This document shows positions 47,765 through 58,949 of a stretch of 64,000 nucleotides of DNA, piece by piece (the first letter of the stretch is position 1; each line of letters opens with the position of its first letter). The notes beneath the pieces are model-generated. The model saw only the letters and a program-made list of their open reading frames with translations, was not told the DNA's origin and did not search any database. The stretch is from Paracentrotus lividus (Eukaryota; Echinodermata; Echinoidea; Camarodonta; Echinidae), in assembly GCA_940671915.1 (NCBI GenBank), contig CALNVZ010003426.1, positions 26,430,982-26,494,981 of the forward strand, read 5' to 3'. The translations under genes were made by a program, and so were the position numbers.

Positions 47765-48297
47765 CCGTCACACTGAACTAATTCCGATTACGTTGTTGAT
47801 GAACGGACTGAATCTGTTACGGGTTGAACGTGGTATAGACATTTTACCATTTGTTTACGAACTGGGCGGATGGGCTAGGACGGAGAGAACATGTAAAAAA
47901 AAATTAAAAAAAATCGGGCTGGCTTCCAGTTCTAAAGTTAACCCCAGTGGCAGCGGGAGGACTTACTTTAAACGAGAAGAGCGTACAACGAACATGTTAC
48001 ATTATTTTGTTATGATGCGAAACAAGAATACTTTGAGTAACAGTTTGGACTTGGTACGAAAGATATAAATTGAACGAGTTGTTTACTCGGTCTGAACTGA
48101 ATAACCGCGGATTGAGGACGAGATAAAGAATATATTGACGCTACTAGGACTATTTATGAATAGACTGGCATCGTATATAAGACAGTACTTGGCAAAGTTA
48201 TGAGTTCCAACCCGACCAAAGCCCGTTTAGCATTTTTTTTTTTTTTTTTTTTAAAGAACGGGCAAGGACGTTAAAGAACTACCTCATGGACACAGCC
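47765..48297. mobile_element. CGTTC-rich element, inverted copy of element 1 (element 2)
   Basis: Starts CCGTCACACTGAACTAATTC and runs as the reverse complement of 45650-46241, including the GTTCCAACCCGACCAAAGCC word. With element 1 it brackets element 3 and the MITE in a 2.6-kb inverted arrangement. Confidence 0.7.
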
Positions 48298-48411
48298 TAA
48301 ACACAAGCTATATAATTTCATAATGAAGCTCTCAAATTTTGATTTACCTGTTTTTGCTTGAATTATTGTTTACCGTGTAACTAGGTACGTTTGTACGAAA
48401 GATGCCAATAA

Positions 48412-48445
<34 letters not shown>

Positions 48446-49680
48446 GTACTCAATTCTGAAAGTCTGCATTTTCTTTTTCTTTTTTTTTTCTTTTTTCTTT
48501 TGTACCTGGATCCGCATTGATCTTATATGATCAAGGAGATTTCGAATCATGTTGATTGATTCGAAGCAAGAACTCTCCTAGGTATTGCTGAAAAAAAAAA
48601 AATATTGTAATCACATAATTGTCCATGGAATTTACAGTTTAAACACAGTTTCCGTGTCTTACACGGAAAGGGTGCAAAAATCACATAACTTTCTATTTAA
48701 CGCTTCCTGGTCACGTCAAGTGAATATTCGACACAAGCAATCATATATTTATATACATGCTATGTTGTACCGTTGATCTAATAAAAAAATGTTAAGAGTA
48801 TAATTACGCGATACGTTTGTTTGTACTCTTCCCCTTCGCTCTCCCCATTTAGATTGCTATTACATGTGTTCGCGGCGGCCGTATGTCCCCCAAATTGACA
48901 AGCATCTCCGAAAGTCGCAAATAATCTGCTCTGGTCGCATCCAAACAAAACTTACCGTTCTCAGAACGTTTCCAATTTTTGTATTTTTGTTTTTTTATTT
49001 GTTGTTAGGTCCTCTACGTCTTCCTCGTTTGCGATTTTCTAATTGTCTGTTTGTTTTTTTGCGTTGTTGTTGTTGTTGTTGTTTTTTTTTTACCGCAAAA
49101 GGTATATTTTAAGACTAGCTTTTCATAAAGCACAGTCAATGGAGGTGTTGTTCAGTTCTCTTTAACGTTTTATAAACGTTTTTGGATGTTACAAAATTAT
49201 TTGTGTTATATACAACGTTGGCAAAACGCTGTAAGTGAAACTTTACGAAGACGTATTTCATTAAAAGTATCAGAACATATTTCTACGTACAATATTATGC
49301 CTGTGACATGTGAAAAGTATAATTGTTATTGAACTGATTTCACTATAAACAGTAAATACATTATGCCCCGATTAATTGTATAAGATGGAAAACGTATAAC
49401 GTATTCATTTTCTTTATCCTTAATATATGTTTATATCTTTTTTAATTTTTATCATTATGTTTAATATTGTTTTTTAGTTGTTTTAAATGTAGGAGGTTTT
49501 GTTAACAAATCAAAAAAAATACGTCTGAAGCCTTGCTCAAAAACATGTTTTTCAAATATTTTGACAAAACGTAAAATAAAAAAAAATTTGCGCCGATCGG
49601 CACTCGTTGCATGTTCATATTGGTTTGATATTACCAAAGGCCGAATCGCTACGGCGCGACGTAAAAGTATAGATAATATA
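48298..49680. other. Intergenic DNA, nothing recognised
   Basis: An A-run at 48415-48444 and a GTTGTT tract near 49064-49082. No supported gene. Confidence 0.5.
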
Positions 49681-50189
49681 GGGGAGACAGGGGTAATTAT
49701 GGCCCCCTTGTTCACATTTCCTATTACTACCATTAAATGAAAAGTCCAATAATATTCTAATTATGTAAAAATACAGTCAGTCTATATAACTATGATATAC
49801 AAAGGAAAGTGTAAATCTGCGACCCCTCATTTGCATATTAATTACCATTATGTTATCAACTTTGTTATTTTTATGTATGTGCGTTCAGTGGTGTAGCATA
49901 ATATGTTTGCTTACAGGTGTGTATGTTAAATATACATCTAAAATAGAATATTTTTGTATATTTCAGTATGTCTGTGATTAAGTACACCCGTGTGCATACT
50001 ATTATGTATGTGTAGGGGAGACCGGGGATGGACGTTACAAAATTCAAATTTTGGGCCAGACAATTCAAATGAAAGTACTCACACACTCCATTTCGGGTCT
50101 GTAGCCTATTATGTTGGCTAAAACCCGAGGCACATAAAACTTGAAAACATGTAAACACTAATTAACTACAGCTTAATTATTGAAGACAT

Positions 50190-50510
50190 TTTTTTTGTAA
50201 CAACCTACCCCGTATACGGGGTAAGTTGTTACACCATACGGGGTAAATTGTTACTATATGTAAACATACGGGGTACTTTGTTACAATGTGTACATCTCTT
50301 ATACCATTCTTTTGTTTCAACTTTCCAGTTTCTTGGTATCGTTAACAGTAGATCAAGTAGAGCTCTAGAATAGACTAAAGTAATAATAGAAATATCAAAA
50401 TATTAACACCTGAAAATTGAAACAAAATTACTTTACTTGTGTAATGTAATTGGGGTAGGTTGTTACATCGACATGGGGTGGGTTGTTGTGACAACGTACC
50501 CCATGGGTGA
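50190..50510. repeat. Repeated palindromic words around TACCCCGTATACGGGGTA
   Basis: A nearly perfect 36-bp palindrome centred on CCCCGTATACGGGG lies at about 50199-50234. Partial copies (TACGGGGTAAATTGTTAC, GGGGTAGGTTGTTACA, CAACGTACCCCATGGGTG) follow to about 50510. Confidence 0.75.
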
Positions 50511-50639
50511 TTTTACACATAAAATCAACTGTAGCACAGCTATTAGGCAGAATTACAGGGCATTGTTAAGGGGTATATTACATAGTCCATACATGTACTA
50601 TATTCACAATACCAGACTATCATCATGTGCCTTCAGTTG

Positions 50640-51370
50640 TAACCCTTACAAAAATGTCTTGTGGTATTCCTATGGTATTTCTGAATGTCCTGTGGTATTC
50701 ATATGGTATTTCTGAATGTCCTGTGGTATTCCTATGGTATTTCTATGGTACAATCAAATACCATAGAAGTACCATAGGGAAATACCACACAGGAAAAGGG
50801 TACCATAAGAATACCATACAGCAGTGCTGTGGTATTTGGCACAAATACCATATGTATGGTATTGCTGTATGGTTTTTGGCACAAATACCATATGTATGGT
50901 ATTTCTGTATGTTTTTTTGGCAACAAATGCCATATGTATGGTATTTCTGTATGTTTTTTTGGGCACAAATACCATATGTATGGTATTGCTGTATGGTTTT
51001 TTTGGCACAAATACCATATGTATGGTATTTCTGTATGGTTTTTTGGCACAAATACCATATGTATGGTATTTCTTTATGGTTTTTTGGCACAAATACCATA
51101 TGTATGGTTTTGCTGTATGGTTTTTTGGCACAAATACCATAGGTAGGGTATTTTTGTATGGTTTTTTGGCACAAATACCATATGTATGGTTTTCCTGTAT
51201 GGTTTTTTGGCACAAATACCATATGTATGGTATTTCTGCATGTTTTTTTTGGCACAAATACCATATGTATGGTATTTCTGTATGGTTTTTTGGCACAAAT
51301 ACCATATGTATGGTTTTGCTGTATGGTTTTCTGGCACAAATACCACATGTATACCACATGTATGGTATTT
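50640..51370. repeat. Satellite of ~41-bp units with ACCATATGTATGGT core
   Basis: About a dozen units start GGCACAAATACCATATGTAT and end TGTATGGTTTTTT, with periods of 40-43 bp that vary mainly in the T-run. Less regular GGTATTCCTATGG units precede them. Each unit contains a palindromic centre. Open frames in several phases of both strands (Tyr-, Trp- and His-rich) are by-products of the repeat. Confidence 0.9.
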
Positions 51371-51389
51371 AAATCATTGTATTGTTATT

Positions 51390-52160
51390 TGTTTGTGAGC
51401 GCGAAGCGCGAGCTAAAAATTTTGCTCTATAATAACATTAAACATTGTATTCACTAGCTGATAATCACTACTCTTAAAGAAAATACAATTACGAAGAGCG
51501 AGTGAAAATCTCATAAATCAACGTTTTACAATGTATATATATATATGTTTGTAATCCCTCTCTGAATATGGTCACTTTTTATAACGATACGGACCTGAAA
51601 ACAAAGAATTTAAAGAAATTTAAAAGTTTATTTCCATCACATTTGGAGAAGTGGGAAAATACAAAATTTATCCAAATTATTTAGAAAATAAAAACAAAAT
51701 GTGAAGCTTTGAAAATCAAGGGGACATGTCCTCCTGATTGCGCCAAATTTGGAGAGGAATTAATTATACACTAGATCGGTATAAATAAAGCACCCCAAAG
51801 AGACATATAGTATAGGCTAATATCCAAAATTCACAATAGAATGACCTACCCCACACATTACGCCAAAGTTACAAATAAAGCGTTGTAACAAATAAAAGAA
51901 TAAATGAAAATAGGGACCTGAAGAAAGATTATTAGTTTAATTATTGTTTGGTGTTTTTGTTTGCAAGCGAAAATTTTGCTTTTTAATGACCTGAACTTGG
52001 TACATTTAACGCTCACTGTGCCTCTTCGTCTATTATATGTACATATATTTTTCTTAAGCTTTAAAAATCGAGGGTGGACGATCCCCCAGAAAACAAAAAT
52101 CGATGGGGGGGGGGGGGACGCGATCGTCCCCCGTCCACCCGGGACGCCGCAAATACCTAC
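51390..52160 (+). repeat. GCGAAGCG-family repeat copy, with G-run/C-run block
   Basis: GAGCGCGAAGCGCGAGC at 51399-51415 is followed by an ATTTTGCTCTATAATAACAT tail. A second part at about 52060-52150 has CGATGGGGGGGG and CGATCGTCCCCCGTCCACCC. The DNA between shows nothing recognisable. Confidence 0.55.
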
Positions 52161-52789
52161 CGTTGTGAAGTATTGTCACAGGATATTTTTTTTTCTAAGG
52201 GATAGTTTCTTACAGGAATTGACTAAGTGGTGTTTGACCTAGTCGACTTGATTAGACGAAATGGGAATTAATTAGACCAAATGGTAATTTGACGAACTGA
52301 TTGAAGATAAACATCCAACAGGGATGAAACCAACGGCATTAGTCAAAGTGGATTTATGGCAGTTTACTGCTGAAGTTTGGTAGTCGTATGGTATTCCTGT
52401 GGTACTTCGTGTGGTACTATGGTAATTAGCTCAATTGCATACAATGTTTTTGTATGCACAAATCAGTATTTTGTGAAGCTTACCTCATTAACTAGTAAGT
52501 GCCTGCATATTAATATTTTTTCTTTTAGTGAAAATAACTAACTGTGACTCAAAATATTTTTGCTAAATAGTGGTATATATACCAGTGTATGGTATCCTTG
52601 GGTGTCTAGCGGCAGTCATGTGGTAACGGCGTGTGGCATTTCTGAATTAACGGCGTGTGGTGTTCCGGTCGCAACGGTATGTCATAATCCTGGTAAGTGT
52701 GTGCGGTATTGATGTGTGGTGCTAGTTTGGGATAATGCTATTAAGTGTTTTTTGCTGTATGGAACACCTGTATGGTATTTTTTTGTGGT

Positions 52790-53215
52790 ACTTGTGCTAA
52801 AATACCATAGGAAATCCTGTGGTATTTGTGCCAAAAAACCATAGGAAATCCTGTGGTATTTGTGCCAAAAAACCATAGGAAATCCTATGGTATTTTGGCT
52901 GTATGGTACTTCTGTATGGTATTTTGTGTGGTATTTGTGCCAAAAAACCATAGGAAATCCTATGGTATTTTGGCTGTATGGTACTGCTGTATGGTATTTT
53001 GTGTGGTATTTGTGCCAAAAAACCATAGGAAATCCTATGGTATTTTGGCTGTATGGTACTTCTGTATGGTATTTTGTGTGGTATTTGTGCCAAAAAACCA
53101 TAGGAAATCCTATGGTATTTTGGCTGTATGGTACTGCTGTTTGGTATTTTGTGTGGTATTTGTGCAAAAAACCCATAGGAAAATCCTGTGGTATTTTGTA
53201 TGGTACCGTTGTGTG
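52790..53215. repeat. 75-bp satellite with alternating variants
   Basis: TGTGCCAAAAAACCATAGG recurs at 52861, 52936, 53011, 53086 and (diverged) 53161, exactly 75 bp apart. Units alternate TACTTCTG and TACTGCTG, giving a 150-bp dimer. Because 75 is a multiple of three, frames stay open on both strands for over 100 codons; these are not evidence of a gene. Confidence 0.92.
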
Positions 53216-53735
53216 GTACCACACGATATTTTTGTAAGGGAAGAACTATTACAAATTTGAAGTTTTGTCAAAAATTCACTTGAAACGGTAAAAAATGGTT
53301 TTTGATGATTTACTTTTTAATAAAACAACGGAGAAACCTCACGACCGGCAGTTCATCACAGCTATGTGTAAGCTGTATATAGATGCCAGTTAGCACGAAC
53401 TCTCTTGTTCCAACTTAGCACACTGAGAACTGTAACAACTGACCCGTGTAACTTCCATCCCCGGTCTCCCCTATATGAAAGTATACAATTGTACTTGTAT
53501 AGGTACAATTATATGTGAATGTCCATGGCTACATATAATATTTAAATTCAGCTATTCATTGATTTTGTTAATATGCTTATATGTACATTATAATTTTGTA
53601 AAAATCTTCATTGTTTTCTTCTCTGATGATAATCCAAAGTTGTGGTTTGTATATCTATAAATTTGAATTTAAATTTGAATTTGAACTTTGTGGGGCCATA
53701 ATTACCCTACGGAATGGGGGTATTTATGGCCCCTA

Positions 53736-54220
53736 TTGTCATGACTGTATGAATTAAAAGATAGTATGCTAATCAATTATGGTAATGTATAATAAACGTT
53801 TTTGGGTATTCCTAATACACTTATCAACCACCAACAATGATTGAATCAATAATCGGTTCAGCCAAAATGTTGAAATTTTGGAGTAATAGCAATACATATA
53901 TTTATGTACATAATCATACAATGTCCCCATCTGCGCTTATACACTGTTTATGCATGGGGGGGGGGGACATACCCTGAGTGACATTTTCAATTTGATCCCT
54001 CTTCACATCGCTTGCTTTACAGCTCTACTATTGAATATATTCAGATTCAGGTGGAAGTTTTTTTTTCCTGTTGTGTTTATTAGTTCCTATATCAAGGCGC
54101 GGCGATTCATGTCACAACTGAGGGGGGGGGAGGGCGGGAACACCCTAGCAATTTAGAGTAAAGTGAAATAATAATACACTCAAAATTTGAATACTTCGCA
54201 AATTATGCAGAAACCAATGA
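53736..54220. other. Intergenic DNA, nothing recognised
   Basis: G-runs near 53955 and 54122. No gene. Confidence 0.5.
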
Positions 54221-54225
54221 AAATG

Positions 54226-54405
54226 ATTGCGAGCGCGAAGCGCGAGCCGAAATTTTTGCCTTATGATAATATTAGCATTGTATTTGACAAACATTTTACC
54301 TCTTCATTAGCTTCACAAGCTAATCACTACATAAACATATATTAAGCTTTTAAAATCGAGGGAGGGGGGACACGTCCCCCCCCCCTGGATCGCCACCAAT
54401 GGTTC
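54226..54405 (+). repeat. GCGAAGCG-family repeat copy
   Basis: GCGAGCGCGAAGCGCGAGCC followed by GAAATTTTTGCCTTATGATA, and ending in a GGACACGTCCCCCC block. Confidence 0.7.
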
Positions 54406-54569
54406 CCATTGTTTTTGTTTTAATCAAAATTTCATCTTAAACTATTTTAATTAATATATGAGACCCCAAAATAAAAAAGCAGACTTTCCTACGAACAGAA
54501 TTATGATTGCCGTACATTTTAGGCTCCCCTAAGCACAAAATTTGAAGTAAATGGCTTATTTTTTTCATA

Positions 54570-54595
54570 AGATAGATAGATAGATAGATAGATAA
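54570..54595. repeat. (GATA)n microsatellite
   Basis: Six GATA units. Confidence 0.9.
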
Positions 54596-54799
54596 ATGGT
54601 ATTTATTGGTTTCATGTGTCGCAGTTACAAACTGAATTGTACATGAATACATAGTATAAAATACAAATATACATTTCAGGATATTTCACAGTACATTATA
54701 TATAAAATATTAAAATGTATGTACTTGTCCACTGCATACCATTAATCGCATATAATACAATTTTAAAATTGAAGTAACATAGTCATAATGCCAAGATAC

Positions 54800-54879
54800 A
54801 AGGAGAGAAAGAGAGAGAGAGAACAAGATACAATAGATGAAGGAAGAAAAATTCACAGAAAAAAAGAGGGAAGAGAGAG

Positions 54880-54911
<32 letters not shown>

Positions 54912-54945
54912 TGAGAGAGAAAGAGAGAGAGAGAGGGGGAGAGAG
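54800..54945. repeat. (GA)n-rich tract
   Basis: Imperfect GA repeats with AAAGAGAG interruptions. The serine-leucine frames on the other strand are artefacts. Confidence 0.9.
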
Positions 54946-56025
54946 AATCGGTGGAAAGAACACATAGAAAAAAGAAAGAGTATCCTGATCATTATAAGGG
55001 GAGATCCAAACCCGAAAAAGAGGCCTAGTTAGTGATTTTGATGTTGTTTCTGTACAAACTAAGCACACCTTGTCTATTCTAAAGAAAATATTATAGGGCA
55101 CAATATTTCAGAGGTGTGCTCTTCAAAATTTGTTGCGATCACCTCTAAATTCAAGGGGACGTCCAAAATTGTTGCCCTTTATATGACAAATAGTGTTTTA
55201 AAGATAGCATTTTAAGGAAATATCAAATCGCTCCAAAATGCGGATCATATAAAAGAGAAATAAATTGCCTACAGCCTGAAACCTACTTTGATGGAATTCA
55301 AATACGTAAAAAGGAATAATTAGCCCAAACAAGTTCATTTTTCATATTTTTTTCAAAAAAATTGAATGTAATCTAGATTTATACTGCGCACATATCAAAA
55401 CTGCGAACGAAATTTTAAATTGTATCTATTTCGAAAATTGTTGAAATATTTGCACTAAATCTTGTAAGAACTGCAGGTTCGTATATTATTTTAACAAAAG
55501 TTTATATCATCCTAAAGTCGTGATCTTGATTTTGCCGAAAATAACATTCTGGTCAATATCTCTGAAAGCTCCGTACACGAACGTGTATTACTCTATTGTA
55601 ATGGGTATGGTGTCTTATATCAACAAACCATCTTTCAGTCTAAACCCTAACTTCATTGTATCAAACGAAATGATAATGAATCAGGTATCAGTCTAGGCCC
55701 TATGTAGAAAAAAAAATCGAATTATAAGCATCGACTTTAAATCGCTAGTATCAATTTAATAGTAATATTACTTATCAAATCAAAGGGGGAAAATCTTTAA
55801 ACTGATAACAAATGATGAGTCTGCACTCTCCATTCCTCTGAGGTGCAACTATTTCCTTTATTCTGTGATCCCTACGTATTTGTTTATTTTTTTTAACGAC
55901 GCATTTTAATATTGTATAACTTATGTAGGAATTTCTTCCTTTTTTAATGATGCAAGAGTTCTTGAAAAATATGGACTCAGATCCCTAAACTGCTTGTTGC
56001 CTGCTAAAGGATTTTTATGGGGGGT
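54946..56025. other. Intergenic DNA, nothing recognised
   Basis: No gene, exon or repeat pattern that I can support. Confidence 0.5.
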
Positions 56026-56690
56026 CGGAAATTGAAAAGTGGACCTTTTCAGAAGGAGTAAACTTTTCGAGCGCGAGCCGAACATTTTGCCTTATAACAG
56101 TATATTTTACCTTATAATTTTCTGTTTAATTCTTTCACGAGGTGATGATCACCTCCCTTTTAGCTAAATAAGTTGTGAGCACGAAGCGAGAATGGTAAAT
56201 TAATTTACATTTTCATTACTTCACTTGTGGAGTCAGGAATCAGTCCATGGGCCTGTTGATGATAACTCTAGGAGCGCAAAGATCGAGCCGAAAATTTTCG
56301 CTCATAATGTCCTGAAGGTAATGTATTTTCTGACACATTTTGCCTCTTATACTTACGGATCCGTAATTAGGACTTTTATATAAACTTACGGGGTGCTCCC
56401 GCACCTTCCGCCCCCCCGCCCCGTCCCCCCCCCTGGATCCGCGCCTGGTGTTTTGAAAATTGAAAAGTGGAGTTTTTGCCAGATTTGAACTTGAGGGCGC
56501 AAAGCGCAAGCCAGAAATTTTTGGTTATAATGACTTAAAGGTAGTGTATTTTCTAACACATTTTGCCTCTTATGCTCACAGACCCGTAATTATGATTTGT
56601 ATAAGGTTTAGACATTCGAAAAGTAAACATTTTGCAAGGATTGAACTTGCGAACGCGAAGCGCGAGCAGGAAATTCTGCTGCTACATAAA
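56026..56690 (+). repeat. Tandem run of four GCGAAGCG-family units
   Basis: Units with GCGCGAGCCGAACATTTTGC (56072), GCGCAAAGATCGAGCCGAAA (56273), GCGCAAAGCGCAAGCCAGAA (56498) and GCGAACGCGAAGCGCGAGC (56650) share GAAAAGTGGA, AACACATTTTGCCTCTTAT and CCGTAATTA words. Intervals are about 150-225 bp. The 197-codon frame at 56460-57053 is mostly translation of these units. Confidence 0.75.
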
Positions 56691-57059
56691 TATGTCATAC
56701 GCGCGCATGTCGGCAATTATCATAGAAACGCAGTCTCTTTTGTTCTTAATCTTCAACACACTTTCCCACGCGTATACTTAAAACTTGCATCTGATCTGCG
56801 GAAGAATAATTGTGTCTGCAATATAATCATTATCATGATGGACTCCGTTCGAGAAGCAATGTTTTTCCCTACTCCCACCCCTCCATTCTTCGAAGATTGT
56901 TTGGACTTTGTTTGGTTCCCTTCTATGTATTGCCAGATTGTACGAAAGAATTTGCATGAGACTGGAGTGGAGGGGGCGCGCCCCCGAGTCTTCTCTAAAC
57001 TCTGGTCATATTCGTCCATGATTTTTGATAACCGCTCGGTTATCAAAATATAAAAAAGG

Positions 57060-57323
57060 GGTCAAGTATGTGTGTCTGTGTCCAACTAAGCGTCCGTGCC
57101 TCACGGCTAAAAAAATCAACAAAAATGCTACTTTTCTATTTAAGGCTGGTTTAAATATTGTTGGACGGAGCTTCTAAACTTCTAGGCAAATGTAAATTTA
57201 TTCAGAATAGAAAACACGCTATTTCTCTATCTCTCTAGAATTATGAACTTCCAAATCAACAGAAATGCAAGCTTTCCTCTATTTCTCCTATTATATTTAG
57301 GAAAGGCGCGATAGAAATATTGG

Positions 57324-57357
<34 letters not shown>

Positions 57358-57593
57358 CTATCAATATTATATTATTATTTAATGAATAATTTTCATAAAA
57401 ACGACTGGTTCAGAAAACTACTAAACACAGCCTTTCGAGAAAAAGGCCCCCCCCCCCCGGTGTTCCCGAATGGGTGCGTTAATTTCACTCCCCTCCCTCA
57501 ACCCACCTTTCGAGAAAAGCCCCCCCCCCCCCGGGTTTCACGAAAGGGTGCGGCCATCCCCGCTCCGCGAACGCAGACGATCGTTGCAAGCCC
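57060..57593. other. Intergenic DNA with ATT microsatellite and C-runs
   Basis: (ATT)n at about 57327-57356 and two similar CTTTCGAGAAAA plus C-run blocks at 57432 and 57508. No gene. Confidence 0.6.
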
Positions 57594-58527
57594 ACAGATT
57601 AAGCCCGTTCTGCAATATTTCAATAACATGGTAGGAAATTGTTCAGTGTGATAGTAGTATAAGCGAATAGATCAGCCCTTTAATTGCCACACATTAATTT
57701 TACAATACAGAAATATCAACAACTTTTAGAATAAATACGAAAAACGGCCATTGGTCCGAAAAGAACGCGTACATTTGACCTAATTTTTTCTGGATTAAGA
57801 TGAACAACGTTCGTATACAGTCCTCAATACGTCCATCACGTCTCTGCCCCGTCTGCAGTCCGTTTGTATCTAGTTAAAATCGGGTAAAAATGACCATTTC
57901 CACGAAACAGAGCCAGTCTGAAACAATCCAAACCCGTCCCCAGTTAGTTGCAACCCTTTCTTAATCAGTTCCAACTCGTTTCAAATGCGTTTCGTCCCGA
58001 CCTAACTAGTTCTGGGTCGTTTTTAATCCGTCAAAATCCGTTCTTACTCGTTCTTACGTCGACAAAACGGCCTCCAGAAAGTTCATCTCGTTCTTACTTC
58101 GTCATTATCCGCGGCTAGAACGTGTAGAACGCAAATGCGTGCCTGTTTCCCATAAAAAAAAACCTAGCCCGTTTTTGCCAGACCTCATGCGTCTTCCTAA
58201 CTTCAAGCTGATAATGAAAATACAATGCTCGTTTGTAAGTCGTCCTAGCACATCTTTAGAACGATTTAAGTACGGCAATTTCGTTCGTAGTACGTCCATC
58301 TCGTTTCAGGTACGTTGCCACCCCGTTAAATTTCAGGACGAGATGGGCGCCCGATTTTTTTGAACACTTTTGTGAAAATACGACCGAGCTAGTCCATGAA
58401 GTTCGTAAACAGATCGTAAGAAGTATTTACTACGTCCACTCAGTTTACACACAGATTATGCCCGTTCGGCAAAATTTGCAAGGACGTAGTAGGACACCGG
58501 TGAGTAGGAACGAGCTCAGTGTGACGG
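57594..58527 (+). mobile_element. CGTTC-rich element, second copy of 46356-47275
   Basis: Same orientation and almost the same length as 46356-47275, with scattered single-base differences. A short CACCGGTGAGTAGGA insertion lies just before its GAACGAGCTCAGTGTGACGG end. Confidence 0.7.
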
Positions 58528-58530
58528 TGG

Positions 58531-58896
58531 TATAACAAAACAACTATTCAACCTAGTATTGACTACGCATGCTTAGTGTGGGGTAATTGTTCAGCTACAA
58601 ACCGTGAATTTATTCATCGTATTCAGAGAAGGGCTTCCCGTGTTGTACCAAAACATTTTGGTGCCCGCGACATAAGCGTTTCCAAACTTTTTAAAGAACT
58701 GAAATGGCAAGATTTCGAGACGAGGCGTGATTACTTTACCAATATGCTTATGTATCGCTGCATACATAGTTTGGCTCCAGTTAGACTATGCAATGAAATC
58801 GAAATGTATTGTGATAGGCATGGCTTTAATACCCGAAATTCCGACTCTTTAAATGATGAAAATCATCTTCAGTTGAGTTTTTTAATTGGTCCGTAA
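58531..58896 (+). pseudogene. LINE reverse transcriptase C-terminal fragment
   Basis: The open frame reads IQPSIDYACLVWGNCS, then FIHRIQRRASRVV, FKELKWQDFETRRDY, NMLMYRCIHSLAPVRLC and ends at TAA. This is the thumb/connector region found after the reverse transcriptase domain in Jockey/CR1-like LINEs (a DYAxxVWG box, an IQxRAxR box, a W-x5-R box and a YRCxxxLAP box). The catalytic domain is missing, so it is a 5'-truncated relic. It begins directly at the edge of the CGTTC-rich element. Confidence 0.8.
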
Positions 58897-58949
58897 TTTG
58901 CATTGGTTATAATTTAGGTTCGTACCTTCGATGTGATATTTTCTTCGGG

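Larger units (their letters stand above)
50013..53473. mobile_element. 3.46-kb element with 24-bp TIRs carrying two satellites
   Basis: The ends are TA-GGGGAGACCGGGGATGG and its complement CCATCCCCGGTCTCCCC-TA. The 24-base termini differ at one position. TA on both sides fits a TA target duplication. The interior contains short GGGGTAAGTTGTTAC-type palindromes, two tandem-repeat arrays and one GCGAAGCG-family repeat, but no transposase. Confidence 0.7.
49681..53735. mobile_element. Outer element of a nested pair, GGGGAGACAGGGG end
   Basis: The left end at 49681 follows TA and reads GGGGAGACAGGGGTAATTAT. On the right, GGGGCCATAATTACCC at 53692-53707 is complementary to the inner part of that end. 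The right terminus is less well preserved. It encloses the element at 50013-53473, whose ends share the GGGGAGAC start, so the two are probably relatives. Confidence 0.5.

Noticed and set aside
50627-51372. Long overlapping frames (up to 204 codons) on both strands
   Set aside because: They are translations of the 41-bp satellite in several phases, with the same Tyr/Trp/His-rich peptide repeating and no start or splice context.
50640-53215. CRISPR-like repeat array
   Set aside because: Units are directly adjacent with no unique spacers, and the context is eukaryotic.
52682-53260. Frames of 125-180 codons on both strands
   Set aside because: The 75-bp period is a multiple of three, so the satellite stays open by arithmetic.
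56460-57053. 197-codon plus-strand frame
   Set aside because: It reads through two GCGAAGCG-family repeat units (FARFELEGAKR and FARIELANAKR are the same repeat) and has no recognisable domain.
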